This document shows, one piece after another, positions 9,148 through 16,595 of a stretch of DNA of 64,000 nt (position 1 is the first letter of the stretch; each line of letters starts with the position of its first letter). The DNA is from Candidatus Geothermarchaeum rappei (GTDB lineage Archaea; Thermoproteota; Nitrososphaeria; Geothermarchaeales; JDFR-13), in contig MTMB02000001.1 in the NCBI GenBank assembly GCA_002011085.2, forward strand, positions 941,007 to 1,005,006. The letters run 5' to 3'. Position numbers and translations under genes: made by a program. The notes beneath the pieces are model-generated. The model searched no databases, was not told the DNA's origin, and was given only the letters and a program-made list of their open reading frames with translations.

Positions 9148-9825
9148 TTATTCAGGTTCCATAATAACTACTTCTATCCCAGTGTCCCTCATCAATTCCC
9201 TGAACCGCTCCGCCTCACCGCGTCCGGCTACAATTGCACCCCAGTGCATCGGTATCACTACTTTTGGATTTATAGCCTTAGCGGCCTCTGCAGCCTCCTC
9301 CGGGGTCATTACATACTTTCCGCTAACGGGGAGTAACGCAATATCAATATTCAGGTCTTTTAGACGGTTCATGTCAGGTATAAAGTCTGTATCCCCTGCA
9401 TGATATATTTTTACATCACCCACTGTAACGACGAAGCCGACCTTCTCATCCTCCTTGGGATGGAATGGTACTCCAGGTGATCTGAATTTATTAACGTTGT
9501 AAGCAGGCACTGCTAGTGCGTATATCCCATACTTCTCATTAAAATACTCATTCCACGGCTTGATAAAGACCTTCTCCCCTGGAAGAGAAACCACCTTATT
9601 CATTAGCTCCATGGCGCCAACAATATATGTATCTGGCTCAGCTATCCTACTGATATCCTCCTCACTATAGTGATCGAAATGTTCGTGGGAAACGAATATC
9701 AGCTCAGCCTTCCTCGGGCTCCTAACTCTATAGGGATCAAAATATATTTTGACTTCTCCCTCGACCCTAAATCCAGCGTGGCCTGTCCAGATAATCTTCA
9801 AGCCTTTATAAATGTATTCTTTCAC
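9148..9825 (-). CDS. MBL-fold metal-dependent hydrolase (UlaG/UPF0173-like)
   Basis: A 225-residue metallo-beta-lactamase-fold protein. The metal motif HEHFDH is at residues 47-52. Further ligands are in YHAGDTDF (about 135-143) and in IPMHWG (about 192-197). The compact single-domain form without extra RNA-binding regions matches the UPF0173/UlaG-like group of uncharacterised hydrolases. The substrate is unknown. It is convergent with the DNA methyltransferase gene, with 10 bases between stops. Confidence 0.8.
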   Translation of the reverse strand: MKEYIYKGLKIIWTGHAGFRVEGEVKIYFDPYRVRSPRKAELIFVSHEHFDHYSEEDISRIAEPDTYIVGAMELMNKVVSLPGEKVFIKPWNEYFNEKYGIYALAVPAYNVNKFRSPGVPFHPKEDEKVGFVVTVGDVKIYHAGDTDFIPDMNRLKDLNIDIALLPVSGKYVMTPEEAAEAAKAINPKVVIPMHWGAIVAGRGEAERFRELMRDTGIEVVIMEPE

Positions 9826-9946
9826 CCATTATCACCATAATAAATTTATTATATGCCGACGAAATTTAATTATAACCAGTACTTAAAAAACAGCTATGAA
9901 GATTTATAACTCTGTTATAGGATAAAATGTATTGAGTGGTGGAAGT

Positions 9947-10345
9947 ATGTTAACACCGTATGAGGTAATTGTGAAAACGGCCTTACCGGCTATTAGAAGC
10001 ATGCTTGCTAAGGATCTAACCAAGAAGTATAACTTGAAGCAAAAGGAGATAGCTGAATTAATGCACTTGACTCAGGCAGCCGTCTCATATTACCTGACTA
10101 GGTCGAGGGGGAAGTACATGGACTATCTCCAGAAGACTGAGATTAATAAGATGATTGAGGAGTTGTCTGAGAAACTTTATAGGGAGAAGCTGTCTTCTCA
10201 AGAGCTTATCCTAGAGATAAATAAACTAATACTATACATCATGAAAAAGGGGTATCTATGTGAGTACCATACACTGATAGAGCCTACTGCTAACAACGAG
10301 GAATGTAACTTATGTGAAGAGATCTTAAAACACTGGAATGCCTAA
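9947..10345 (+). CDS. Small HTH transcriptional regulator with C-terminal Cys/His cluster
   Basis: A 132-residue protein of the archaeal XRE-like HTH group (COG2522-like). The helix-turn-helix covers about residues 31-51 (KQKEIAELMHLTQAAVSYYL). A middle helical segment is followed by C105-x2-H108 and C120-x2-C123, which could bind zinc or an iron-sulfur cluster. The ATG at 9947 is chosen because GAGTGGTGG stands just upstream. It is convergent with, and overlaps by 21 bases, the unknown gene at 10325. Targets are unknown. Confidence 0.75.
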   Translation: MLTPYEVIVKTALPAIRSMLAKDLTKKYNLKQKEIAELMHLTQAAVSYYLTRSRGKYMDYLQKTEINKMIEELSEKLYREKLSSQELILEINKLILYIMKKGYLCEYHTLIEPTANNEECNLCEEILKHWNA

Positions 10346-10738
10346 TTTCGAGAAGAACTCCTTTATCTCCTCATTTTCATCCAAGTGGATGATGCGCTCA
10401 CCCTCTTCATCCGATAAATATACGATGTAGGTTGCTCGGTCATCTAGGTGACGCCAAACCACCTTGTGAATAAGAACTATAGGGCCGTCAAACCTATATC
10501 TCCAAGTATTCAGCTTAGTCTCATCGGCTGAAACCAGATCCACGTAAGCTATTTTGAGGGGAGAAGCGAAAAGTCTCTCAAAAAATAGGATGCCTGTCTC
10601 ATCTAATTCCACATTGTCTCCTTCCAACTCAATCCAGTTTTCATTGCTTCTACCACATGCCTTATGACTAATTCTATAAGAAAACTTCTGGTATTCATTG
10701 TAGTACTCCAAGTAGAAGCCATATACCTCCATGGCCAC
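10325..10738 (-). CDS. Hypothetical protein, 137 aa
   Basis: I do not recognise a family. The sequence looks soluble and beta-rich, with many tyrosines, tryptophans and acidic residues and only one cysteine. No signal peptide or membrane segment is visible. It ends in the short acidic helix IKEFFSKLG. It lies 12 bases downstream of the Tes-like radical SAM gene on the same strand, so co-transcription is likely and a role linked to that enzyme is possible but unproven. Its 3' end overlaps the convergent HTH gene by 21 bases. Confidence 0.6.
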   Translation of the reverse strand: MAMEVYGFYLEYYNEYQKFSYRISHKACGRSNENWIELEGDNVELDETGILFFERLFASPLKIAYVDLVSADETKLNTWRYRFDGPIVLIHKVVWRHLDDRATYIVYLSDEEGERIIHLDENEEIKEFFSKLGIPVF

Positions 10739-10750
10739 TCCACCGATATA

Positions 10751-12625
10751 CTAGTCCTCTATAACCGGGACTCCAAACTTCATGGATATCTTCTTTTTCT
10801 CCTCATAAGATAGGGATTCAGGGTCCCAGAACCCGTTATAGTAGCGTTTATATGGTTCACCATCCTCCAGCTTTCTAATGTTACGTCTATACCTCTCAAC
10901 AGCGATGCTCTTTATCCCCTTTAACTTTAGGTATTCATTAAGAGGCATACTATATAGTTTCTGAGCCTTGTCCCTATATATCTCGGGGAAGACGTTGAAC
11001 GTACAGAATGGAACGACTCTTCCATCGGGAGTGACATAATGTATATCACAACGCTCAACCCTCGCGACATCATAGTTATATTCATCCATGAAATGCATCA
11101 TTCCCAGGAAGAGTGAGTTAAAGTGGAATTCGCCTAGAGCCTCATAGTTATGCCGGGCAAATACCTTGTATAGGATTCTGAGGATACGCTTCCTCTTCCT
11201 AAGCTGCTCAGGAGTCTTGTCCCAGTCTACAAACCGGTTTAGCCTCATTAGAAGCTTTATCTTAGCGAGTCTTCTACTGCCTCCCTTCTTAATATAATCT
11301 GTTAATTCTCTTAGATACTCTGATAGGGAGTGGACGTCAATAAACTGAGGGATAGCCGTTATCCTACCTGTCTTCTTATCCTGAACTACATATGTCGCGG
11401 CACCACATGCAAAGTGGTTGGACATCGTGAACTGTGGCCTACCCGTCACGGCCTCAACAAATCTACTTATGGGGATTGTAATAGGCACGGTATACCAGTC
11501 TTCAAGACGAATCTGGCCCTCTGTCTGATTCTCAATCTCTTTAATAACCTCTGGAATAGTGACCCTCAACCTCTCCCTCTCCTTCCTAGGAACTCTACCA
11601 ACAAGTGATATCGGCTGGAAATTCACGCCTCTAATGACATCATTAAACTTCAGTCCAAACTTGACCATAGCACCAACTTCATTAAGGTTGACACTCTTTA
11701 TCACGGTAGGTACCAAGACTACACCCATCTTAGCCTCCTTTAGAGAATCGAGGATATATGGAACCTCCCAATGATTCTTTGGATTTGTAATGGGGGATAC
11801 ACCGTCGAAACTCATGTAGATCGTGTTTACACCAGCCTCCCTAAGCTCCTTCGCAAGCTTCGGGTTGAACGCGAAGGTTATTCCCGTAGTGTTCAGCTGG
11901 ACATGCTCATATCCAAGTTCACGAGCCAGCTTAACTATCTCGACAATGTCCTCCCTCATAGTCGGTTCTCCGCCTGTTATCTGCACCGCCTTAGCAGGTA
12001 TGGGTCTCTGTCTCCTAGCGACTTCAAGCATAAACCTAATATGCTCGAGAGTAGGCTCATATACATAGCCTGCTACCTGTGCATAGAAGAAGCAGTACCA
12101 GCATCCCAAGTGACATCTGTTTGTCACAGCGAGGTTCAACAACGCGGTGTGTGACCTATGCCTTGGGCAGAGCCCACAGTTAAATGGACAGGTGTTCTTA
12201 ATCTCTAGATAAGGGTTTTCAATACCCCGTCCCTCATCAGCCTCTTTACTCTTAAGATGATAAAACTCGGCGTCTCCCCAATATATCTCCTCTAGCTCCC
12301 CGTGATCTGGACATAACTTCCTAATGTAGACCTTATTATCCCTTTCCAATAGAACCGCCCTTACTAGACTTCTACATTCAGGGCATATGCTGAGAGTCTT
12401 TCTAATTAACTTCTCTCCATCCTTAGCCTCAGGGAAATCACCTAACTTTACATCGAAATCCTTACCCTTCTCCGGGAACAGAGATTTTTCCAAAACCCTT
12501 TTCCCAACCAACTCAAATATATGTAAATCCTTGTTATCAGCCAGTAGAGGATACTTAACCCTACCATCCTCATCTATATATCTATTGACGCTGGATATAC
12601 CAACGTCTTTCTCGACTGTTTCCAT
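10751..12625 (-). CDS. Radical SAM protein of the tetraether-synthase (Tes) family
   Basis: A 624-residue radical SAM enzyme. The SAM-cluster motif CHLGCWYC is at Cys171, 175 and 178. Upstream are two further cysteine sets: CPEC (81, 84) with Cys105, which resembles a rubredoxin-like site, and CPFNCGLC (146, 150, 153). More cysteines occur in the C-terminal third. This layout and the ITGGEPTMRED motif match COG1964, the family of archaeal tetraether synthase, which joins lipid tails to make membrane-spanning lipids. Members of the family also include paralogues of unknown role. The ATG at 12625 is preferred because GGTGGAG precedes it. The unknown gene at 10325 follows directly. Confidence 0.75.
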   Translation of the reverse strand: METVEKDVGISSVNRYIDEDGRVKYPLLADNKDLHIFELVGKRVLEKSLFPEKGKDFDVKLGDFPEAKDGEKLIRKTLSICPECRSLVRAVLLERDNKVYIRKLCPDHGELEEIYWGDAEFYHLKSKEADEGRGIENPYLEIKNTCPFNCGLCPRHRSHTALLNLAVTNRCHLGCWYCFFYAQVAGYVYEPTLEHIRFMLEVARRQRPIPAKAVQITGGEPTMREDIVEIVKLARELGYEHVQLNTTGITFAFNPKLAKELREAGVNTIYMSFDGVSPITNPKNHWEVPYILDSLKEAKMGVVLVPTVIKSVNLNEVGAMVKFGLKFNDVIRGVNFQPISLVGRVPRKERERLRVTIPEVIKEIENQTEGQIRLEDWYTVPITIPISRFVEAVTGRPQFTMSNHFACGAATYVVQDKKTGRITAIPQFIDVHSLSEYLRELTDYIKKGGSRRLAKIKLLMRLNRFVDWDKTPEQLRKRKRILRILYKVFARHNYEALGEFHFNSLFLGMMHFMDEYNYDVARVERCDIHYVTPDGRVVPFCTFNVFPEIYRDKAQKLYSMPLNEYLKLKGIKSIAVERYRRNIRKLEDGEPYKRYYNGFWDPESLSYEEKKKISMKFGVPVIED

Positions 12626-12798
12626 AAACACTCCACCTAAAACTATTAATAGAAAACATTAATTTAACCAATATTTTCCTAAAAGGTATTCTAATTCCAG
12701 ACTAGATATATAAGTTTTTCACACAATTAATACGGTTAAAAGTATATAATTATTTGATAAAGTCCATGTTTAATTATAATTTATTAGCATTATTAATT

Positions 12799-12851
12799 GG
12801 AGGTACCTAGGGCTGGAACGTGTGTAATATACCCTATAAATTGGGTTTTTT
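12799..12851 (+). ncRNA. Possible small RNA or short leader ending in hairpin plus T-run
   Basis: A short G-rich island in an otherwise very AT-rich gap. An A/T block that could be a TATA box lies just upstream (about 12768-12785). The island runs from GGAGGTACC to ACCC, eight bases, GGGT and then six T, which looks like a small intrinsic-type terminator (12831-12851). No C/D or H/ACA box was recognised. It could equally be the leader of the PAC2 gene, which starts 54 bases on. A 20-codon TTG-initiated frame also spans it. Confidence 0.2.
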
Positions 12852-12904
12852 ATTCTTAATAAATTATGGAATAATAAAAATTATTGAGTGGTGGGGAATA
12901 TAGT

Positions 12905-13660
12905 ATGAAGCTTGAGATATCCCTAGATTTAGAACGAGGACAGGTAGATAAGCCAATTATAATAGCTGGGCTTCCTGGAATGGGGCTTACAGGTAAACAG
13001 GCAGTAGATTATTTAATAGAGGTTTTTAACGCTCGTAAAATTGGGAATATAGAGGCGGGTTATTTAGCATCTCCAATAATTACTACCCACGATGGAGTTG
13101 TAGATGATTTGATGACTGAACTCTTCACATTCTACCACGCCAACATAGGGGGAGAAGACTATATATTGTTTACAGGCGTTACACAGCCACCTTCTCCAGA
13201 GTGGCAGCATGAGCTGTCACGGAAGGTTGTTGAGATACTCCTAGAATATAAACCCCCCATTATATATACCTTGGCAGCCACACCTATATTCTCCTATAAG
13301 TGGGAGGTATCGGTATATGGAGTTGCCACAAAAAGGGAGTTACTTGAGGAGCTAAGGCTATATGGCGTGATACCTATGCAGGGAGAGGGAGTCATATCTG
13401 GGGTGAATGGGCTACTTATAGGATATGGTAAGAAATATGGTGTAGATGGAGTTGTTTTAATGGGTGAGACATATTTAACAAATGCCCGTGACTATATAGC
13501 GCCTCTCGCTGTATTAAGGATATTATCTAGGATTCTACATCTAGATATTGATCTTAGGAAAATGGAGGAGTTGGCGCTTGCATTCCATAAAGAGTTTAGC
13601 GCTGCATTAACAAGTAAAAAACCGGATAAGGATAAGGGGTCATTAGGATATATATCCTAA
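12905..13660 (+). CDS. PAC2 family protein (proteasome-assembly-chaperone-like)
   Basis: A 251-residue member of the PAC2 family. The hallmark N-terminal GLPGMGLTGKQAVDYLI is followed by the domain core with LFTGVTQPPSPEWQH, and then by VNGLLIGYGKKYGVDGVVLMGET, a region shared with archaeal PbaB-like proteins. Archaeal relatives are annotated as proteasome assembly chaperones; direct function is proven for few. The ATG at 12905 is preferred over the in-frame TTG at 12884 because GGTGGGG stands between them. It is convergent with the Etf-Hdr-Kor operon. Confidence 0.8.
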   Translation: MKLEISLDLERGQVDKPIIIAGLPGMGLTGKQAVDYLIEVFNARKIGNIEAGYLASPIITTHDGVVDDLMTELFTFYHANIGGEDYILFTGVTQPPSPEWQHELSRKVVEILLEYKPPIIYTLAATPIFSYKWEVSVYGVATKRELLEELRLYGVIPMQGEGVISGVNGLLIGYGKKYGVDGVVLMGETYLTNARDYIAPLAVLRILSRILHLDIDLRKMEELALAFHKEFSAALTSKKPDKDKGSLGYIS

Positions 13661-13675
13661 AGAGGTCTGGATATA

Positions 13676-13688
13676 GAGAAAAAGAGGG
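13676..13688 (-). terminator. Pyrimidine-rich tract after etfB
   Basis: Read on the minus strand, a CCCTCTTTTTCTC tract lies just beyond the etfB stop, in the short convergent gap with the PAC2 gene. T-rich tracts of this sort commonly end archaeal transcripts. This is the only termination signal visible for the long kor-hdr-etf operon. Confidence 0.3.
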
Positions 13689-13693
13689 ATAAA

Positions 13694-14497
13694 TTACATA
13701 ATTGATTTGAGGAGCTCGGCAAGTTTATCAGCTAGTTCCTCAGCTGATCCAGTATACTTCTTCTTAAGCCTAGTCGGTGGCTTAACCTCCTCCAGATCAA
13801 CGACGGTGGTTGCAGAGCCTTTTAGCCCCACTTCATCTGGAGACAAGCCTAGATCAGCTGCACTCCACACGGTCAGCTGAAACTCTCTTTCAGCCCACCT
13901 CTTCCTCCTAAAATCGGGGAATCTAGGAGTATTACAACCCAGCTCAACCGCTGCTAAGAACGGTAGAGTGACTTCAACAACCTCATGCCCACCTTTAATC
14001 GTCCTCTTCACCTTAGCCTTCTTATCATCCGAAACATCCATCACATCACTTATGAAAGTCACATGAGGAATATCTAGCCATTCAGCGATGCCAGAAGGCA
14101 CTTGGCCCGTTCCACCATCAGAGCTTTCTTCCCCACATAAGATAATGTCATAATCCCCTATCTTCTCAATAGCCTTTGACAAAGTTAATGTAGTGGGCAA
14201 GGTATCTGAGCCGGCTAGGGCACGGTCACTAACGAGAATAGCGTCATCAGCACCCATGGCAATAGCCAGCTTCAGATACGGCTCCCAGAATGGAGGGCCC
14301 ATAGATACCACTATAACTCTTCCTCCATACCTATCCTTAATCCTAAGTGCCAGCTCTAGAGCATTTTTATCAGCGGGGTTTATCTCGTTACCTGCTGCCC
14401 CCCTCTTGATGGTCTTAGTCTCTGGATCGAACTCAAGCTCCTCAATCTTAGGCACAACCTTCATCGTTACAATAATGTTTCTAAGCCCCATCTTCAT
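13694..14497 (-). CDS. etfB: Electron transfer flavoprotein beta subunit
   Basis: A 267-residue EtfB/FixA-type protein. Family features are the N-terminal MKVVPKIEELEFDPETK strand-loop, the NPADKNALE segment, and the nucleotide-binding ESSDGGTGQVPSGIAE (about residues 123-138). In bifurcating ETFs this subunit holds the FAD that splits electron pairs; in ordinary ETFs it binds AMP. By eye the choice is open. It is the last gene of the kor-hdr-etf operon, its ATG overlapping the etfA stop. This position makes EtfAB a likely partner of the HdrA/HdrD-like proteins. Confidence 0.9.
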   Translation of the reverse strand: MKMGLRNIIVTMKVVPKIEELEFDPETKTIKRGAAGNEINPADKNALELALRIKDRYGGRVIVVSMGPPFWEPYLKLAIAMGADDAILVSDRALAGSDTLPTTLTLSKAIEKIGDYDIILCGEESSDGGTGQVPSGIAEWLDIPHVTFISDVMDVSDDKKAKVKRTIKGGHEVVEVTLPFLAAVELGCNTPRFPDFRRKRWAEREFQLTVWSAADLGLSPDEVGLKGSATTVVDLEEVKPPTRLKKKYTGSAEELADKLAELLKSIM

Positions 14498-15468
14498 CAC
14501 CCCTCCCTAAGCTTCTTAAGTAACAGTGGCAGTATCTCAAAGATGTCTCCGACGAAGTAGTGGTCTGAATATTCATAGATAGGCGCCTCAGGATCCTTGT
14601 TTATCGATATCACAGTCCCCATGTCCTTAATACCAGATACAAAGTGTGGTGCGCCGCTTGCACCCAAGACAATTGCTAGACTGCCCTTCAATATAACGCC
14701 TGTTGAACCGACCTGTATATCTCTGGGAGCGAGGCCCATATCCGCCAGAGGCCTAGTGACACCTATATCGGCGCCGATTAACTCAGCCAACTGGTTCACA
14801 AGCTCCATCCTGCCTCCAGTACCCATACCCGCAATAACCACTCTCTCAGACTTAGATATGTCTATCAACTCCTTGATCTCCCTATCAACAACCCTAGTCT
14901 TAACCTGCTCTGGGTCAAGTCCAGAATCTACCTTCTCAACCACAGCCTCCCCTTCAAACTCCTTAATATCAAATATTCCTGGAGTGACGGTCGCCATCTG
15001 GGGCCTTCCCTTCACACATTTAACAACAGCCATTATATTGCCTCCGAATCCAGGTACCTTACCCATCAAGAGACCTTCATCGTCATAGTCTAGACTAACT
15101 ACATGCGCGATTAAACCAGTTCTAAACTTTACAGCAAGCCTACCAGCTAGGTCACGGCCATTTCTCGTGGCACTAAGTATAAGAGAATCAGGCCTCCTCT
15201 CCTCAATCAACCGGGCCATTATCCTAGAATATGGGTCACTGGTATAGTATTTTAGGATTGGATCCTCCACTAGGATGACCCTATGAGCACCATGTCTCCC
15301 AAGTTTAGCCGCTTCTCCAGCTACAGCCTCGCCTAATAGGACTGCTGTAACCTCCTCACCCCTCTCCTCCGCAAGCACTCTTGCCCTTGATAATACTTCT
15401 AGGGAAGACTCTTCAATAACTCCATCGTCCTGCTCTATAAACACCCATATACCTTTCCACCCACCCAT
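14497..15468 (-). CDS. etfA: Electron transfer flavoprotein alpha subunit
   Basis: A 323-residue EtfA/FixB-type protein. The N-terminal domain carries SATRNGRDLAGRLA (about residues 98-111). The C-terminal FAD domain has the GADIGVTRPLADMGL, QVGSTG and GASGAPHFVSG signatures, ending in DHYFVGDIFEILP. There is no N-terminal ferredoxin domain. The start overlaps the hdrD-like stop codon (TAATG), indicating translational coupling and stoichiometric expression with that protein. It should form a heterodimer with EtfB. Confidence 0.9.
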   Translation of the reverse strand: MGGWKGIWVFIEQDDGVIEESSLEVLSRARVLAEERGEEVTAVLLGEAVAGEAAKLGRHGAHRVILVEDPILKYYTSDPYSRIMARLIEERRPDSLILSATRNGRDLAGRLAVKFRTGLIAHVVSLDYDDEGLLMGKVPGFGGNIMAVVKCVKGRPQMATVTPGIFDIKEFEGEAVVEKVDSGLDPEQVKTRVVDREIKELIDISKSERVVIAGMGTGGRMELVNQLAELIGADIGVTRPLADMGLAPRDIQVGSTGVILKGSLAIVLGASGAPHFVSGIKDMGTVISINKDPEAPIYEYSDHYFVGDIFEILPLLLKKLREG

Positions 15469-16595
15469 TATTTACCACCCATACTCTGGGAGAGAATCTC
15501 GACCACATCTATAACTGGGAATGTATACCCCATTATCTTGTTCTCATCCTCAAACATCCTTATACAATATGGGCATGCAGTCACCATAGCCTCAGCCTCG
15601 ACCTCAGCGACCTCGTCAAGCCTGTTTCTAGTAACGCCTCTAGCCTCCTTATTCTCAGTCCATATACCACCCCCACCGCCTCCACAGCATAGGGTATCCA
15701 TCCTATTATGCTCCATCTCTACGAAATCAATGCCGTCGACGGCCTCTATAAGACTCCGTGGAGCCTCAAAGACACCATTGTATCTGCCCAAGTAGCACGG
15801 ATCATGATACGTAACCTTCATATTCAACTTCCCTGTCTTAAGCCTACCACTATCAAGAAGCTCTGCAAGATACTCTACATGATGCATCACAGGCATAGAA
15901 AGCTTTGCACCGAACTTTGGATATACATTCTTAAAGAGATGATATACGTGTGGAGAGACGGTGATAACGACATCAGGCTTCATATCCTCAATCGCAGAGG
16001 CATTGTTAAGTGCAATCTCCTCAAGGAAGTAGTCTTCACCAGTATGATATACCACATCACCACAACAAGACTCTTTCTCCCCCAATACACCTACCTCGAC
16101 ACCAGCTGCCTGAAGGATGTTGACTAGCGACCTAAGGACGTTCTGGAGACGCTTATCATATGATGATAAACAGCATGTATAAAGCAGGACCTCTGGCTTA
16201 TCAGAGAATTCTAGGTCACTGGCCCAGGAAAACCTCTCTCTCTTCGAGGAGCCAAGTGGATTACCATTTTCATATACAGTCCACAGTATCTCGTTGAATC
16301 CCTCAGGAACCTGCTTCTCCTCATAAAGCATAACACGTATACTGCGCAGTATCTTCGATATGTCGACGCCCCTGGGACACATTGCACCACAGTAATTACA
16401 TGTTATACATTTCCATATCTCACTATATCTCGGTACGACGCCTAACTGAATGTTCCTGATAACCTTCCTAACAGGTATCTCTGGGTTCAATAGGCATGAT
16501 ACTGTACAGGTACCGCACTGATAGCATGTATATGGCTCACCCTCAGCCTTCTGAACCAACATCTCCCTTACTTTAAAATCTATCTCCAATACCAT
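15468..16595 (-). CDS. HdrD-like (HdrC-HdrB fusion) iron-sulfur protein with one intact CCG site
   Basis: A 375-residue fusion of an HdrC-type ferredoxin domain and an HdrB-type domain. Two [4Fe-4S] motifs have cysteines at 24, 27, 30, 34 and at 63, 66, 69, 73. The C-terminal domain holds two CCG repeats. The second is complete (Cys267, CC303-304, CPYC at 341-344). The first keeps C141-C142 and C177-C178, but its final CxxC is replaced by SPHV at 214-217. Only one noncubane cluster is therefore expected, which is more like DsrK/HmeD or lactate-oxidase-type relatives than methanogen HdrB. It directly follows hdrA and is coupled to etfA. The disulfide or other acceptor is unknown. Confidence 0.88.
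   Translation of the reverse strand: MVLEIDFKVREMLVQKAEGEPYTCYQCGTCTVSCLLNPEIPVRKVIRNIQLGVVPRYSEIWKCITCNYCGAMCPRGVDISKILRSIRVMLYEEKQVPEGFNEILWTVYENGNPLGSSKRERFSWASDLEFSDKPEVLLYTCCLSSYDKRLQNVLRSLVNILQAAGVEVGVLGEKESCCGDVVYHTGEDYFLEEIALNNASAIEDMKPDVVITVSPHVYHLFKNVYPKFGAKLSMPVMHHVEYLAELLDSGRLKTGKLNMKVTYHDPCYLGRYNGVFEAPRSLIEAVDGIDFVEMEHNRMDTLCCGGGGGGIWTENKEARGVTRNRLDEVAEVEAEAMVTACPYCIRMFEDENKIMGYTFPVIDVVEILSQSMGGK

Noticed and set aside
12797-12859. A 20-codon TTG-initiated frame
   Set aside because: Too short and without homology by eye; the hairpin and T-run give a non-coding explanation that is at least as good.
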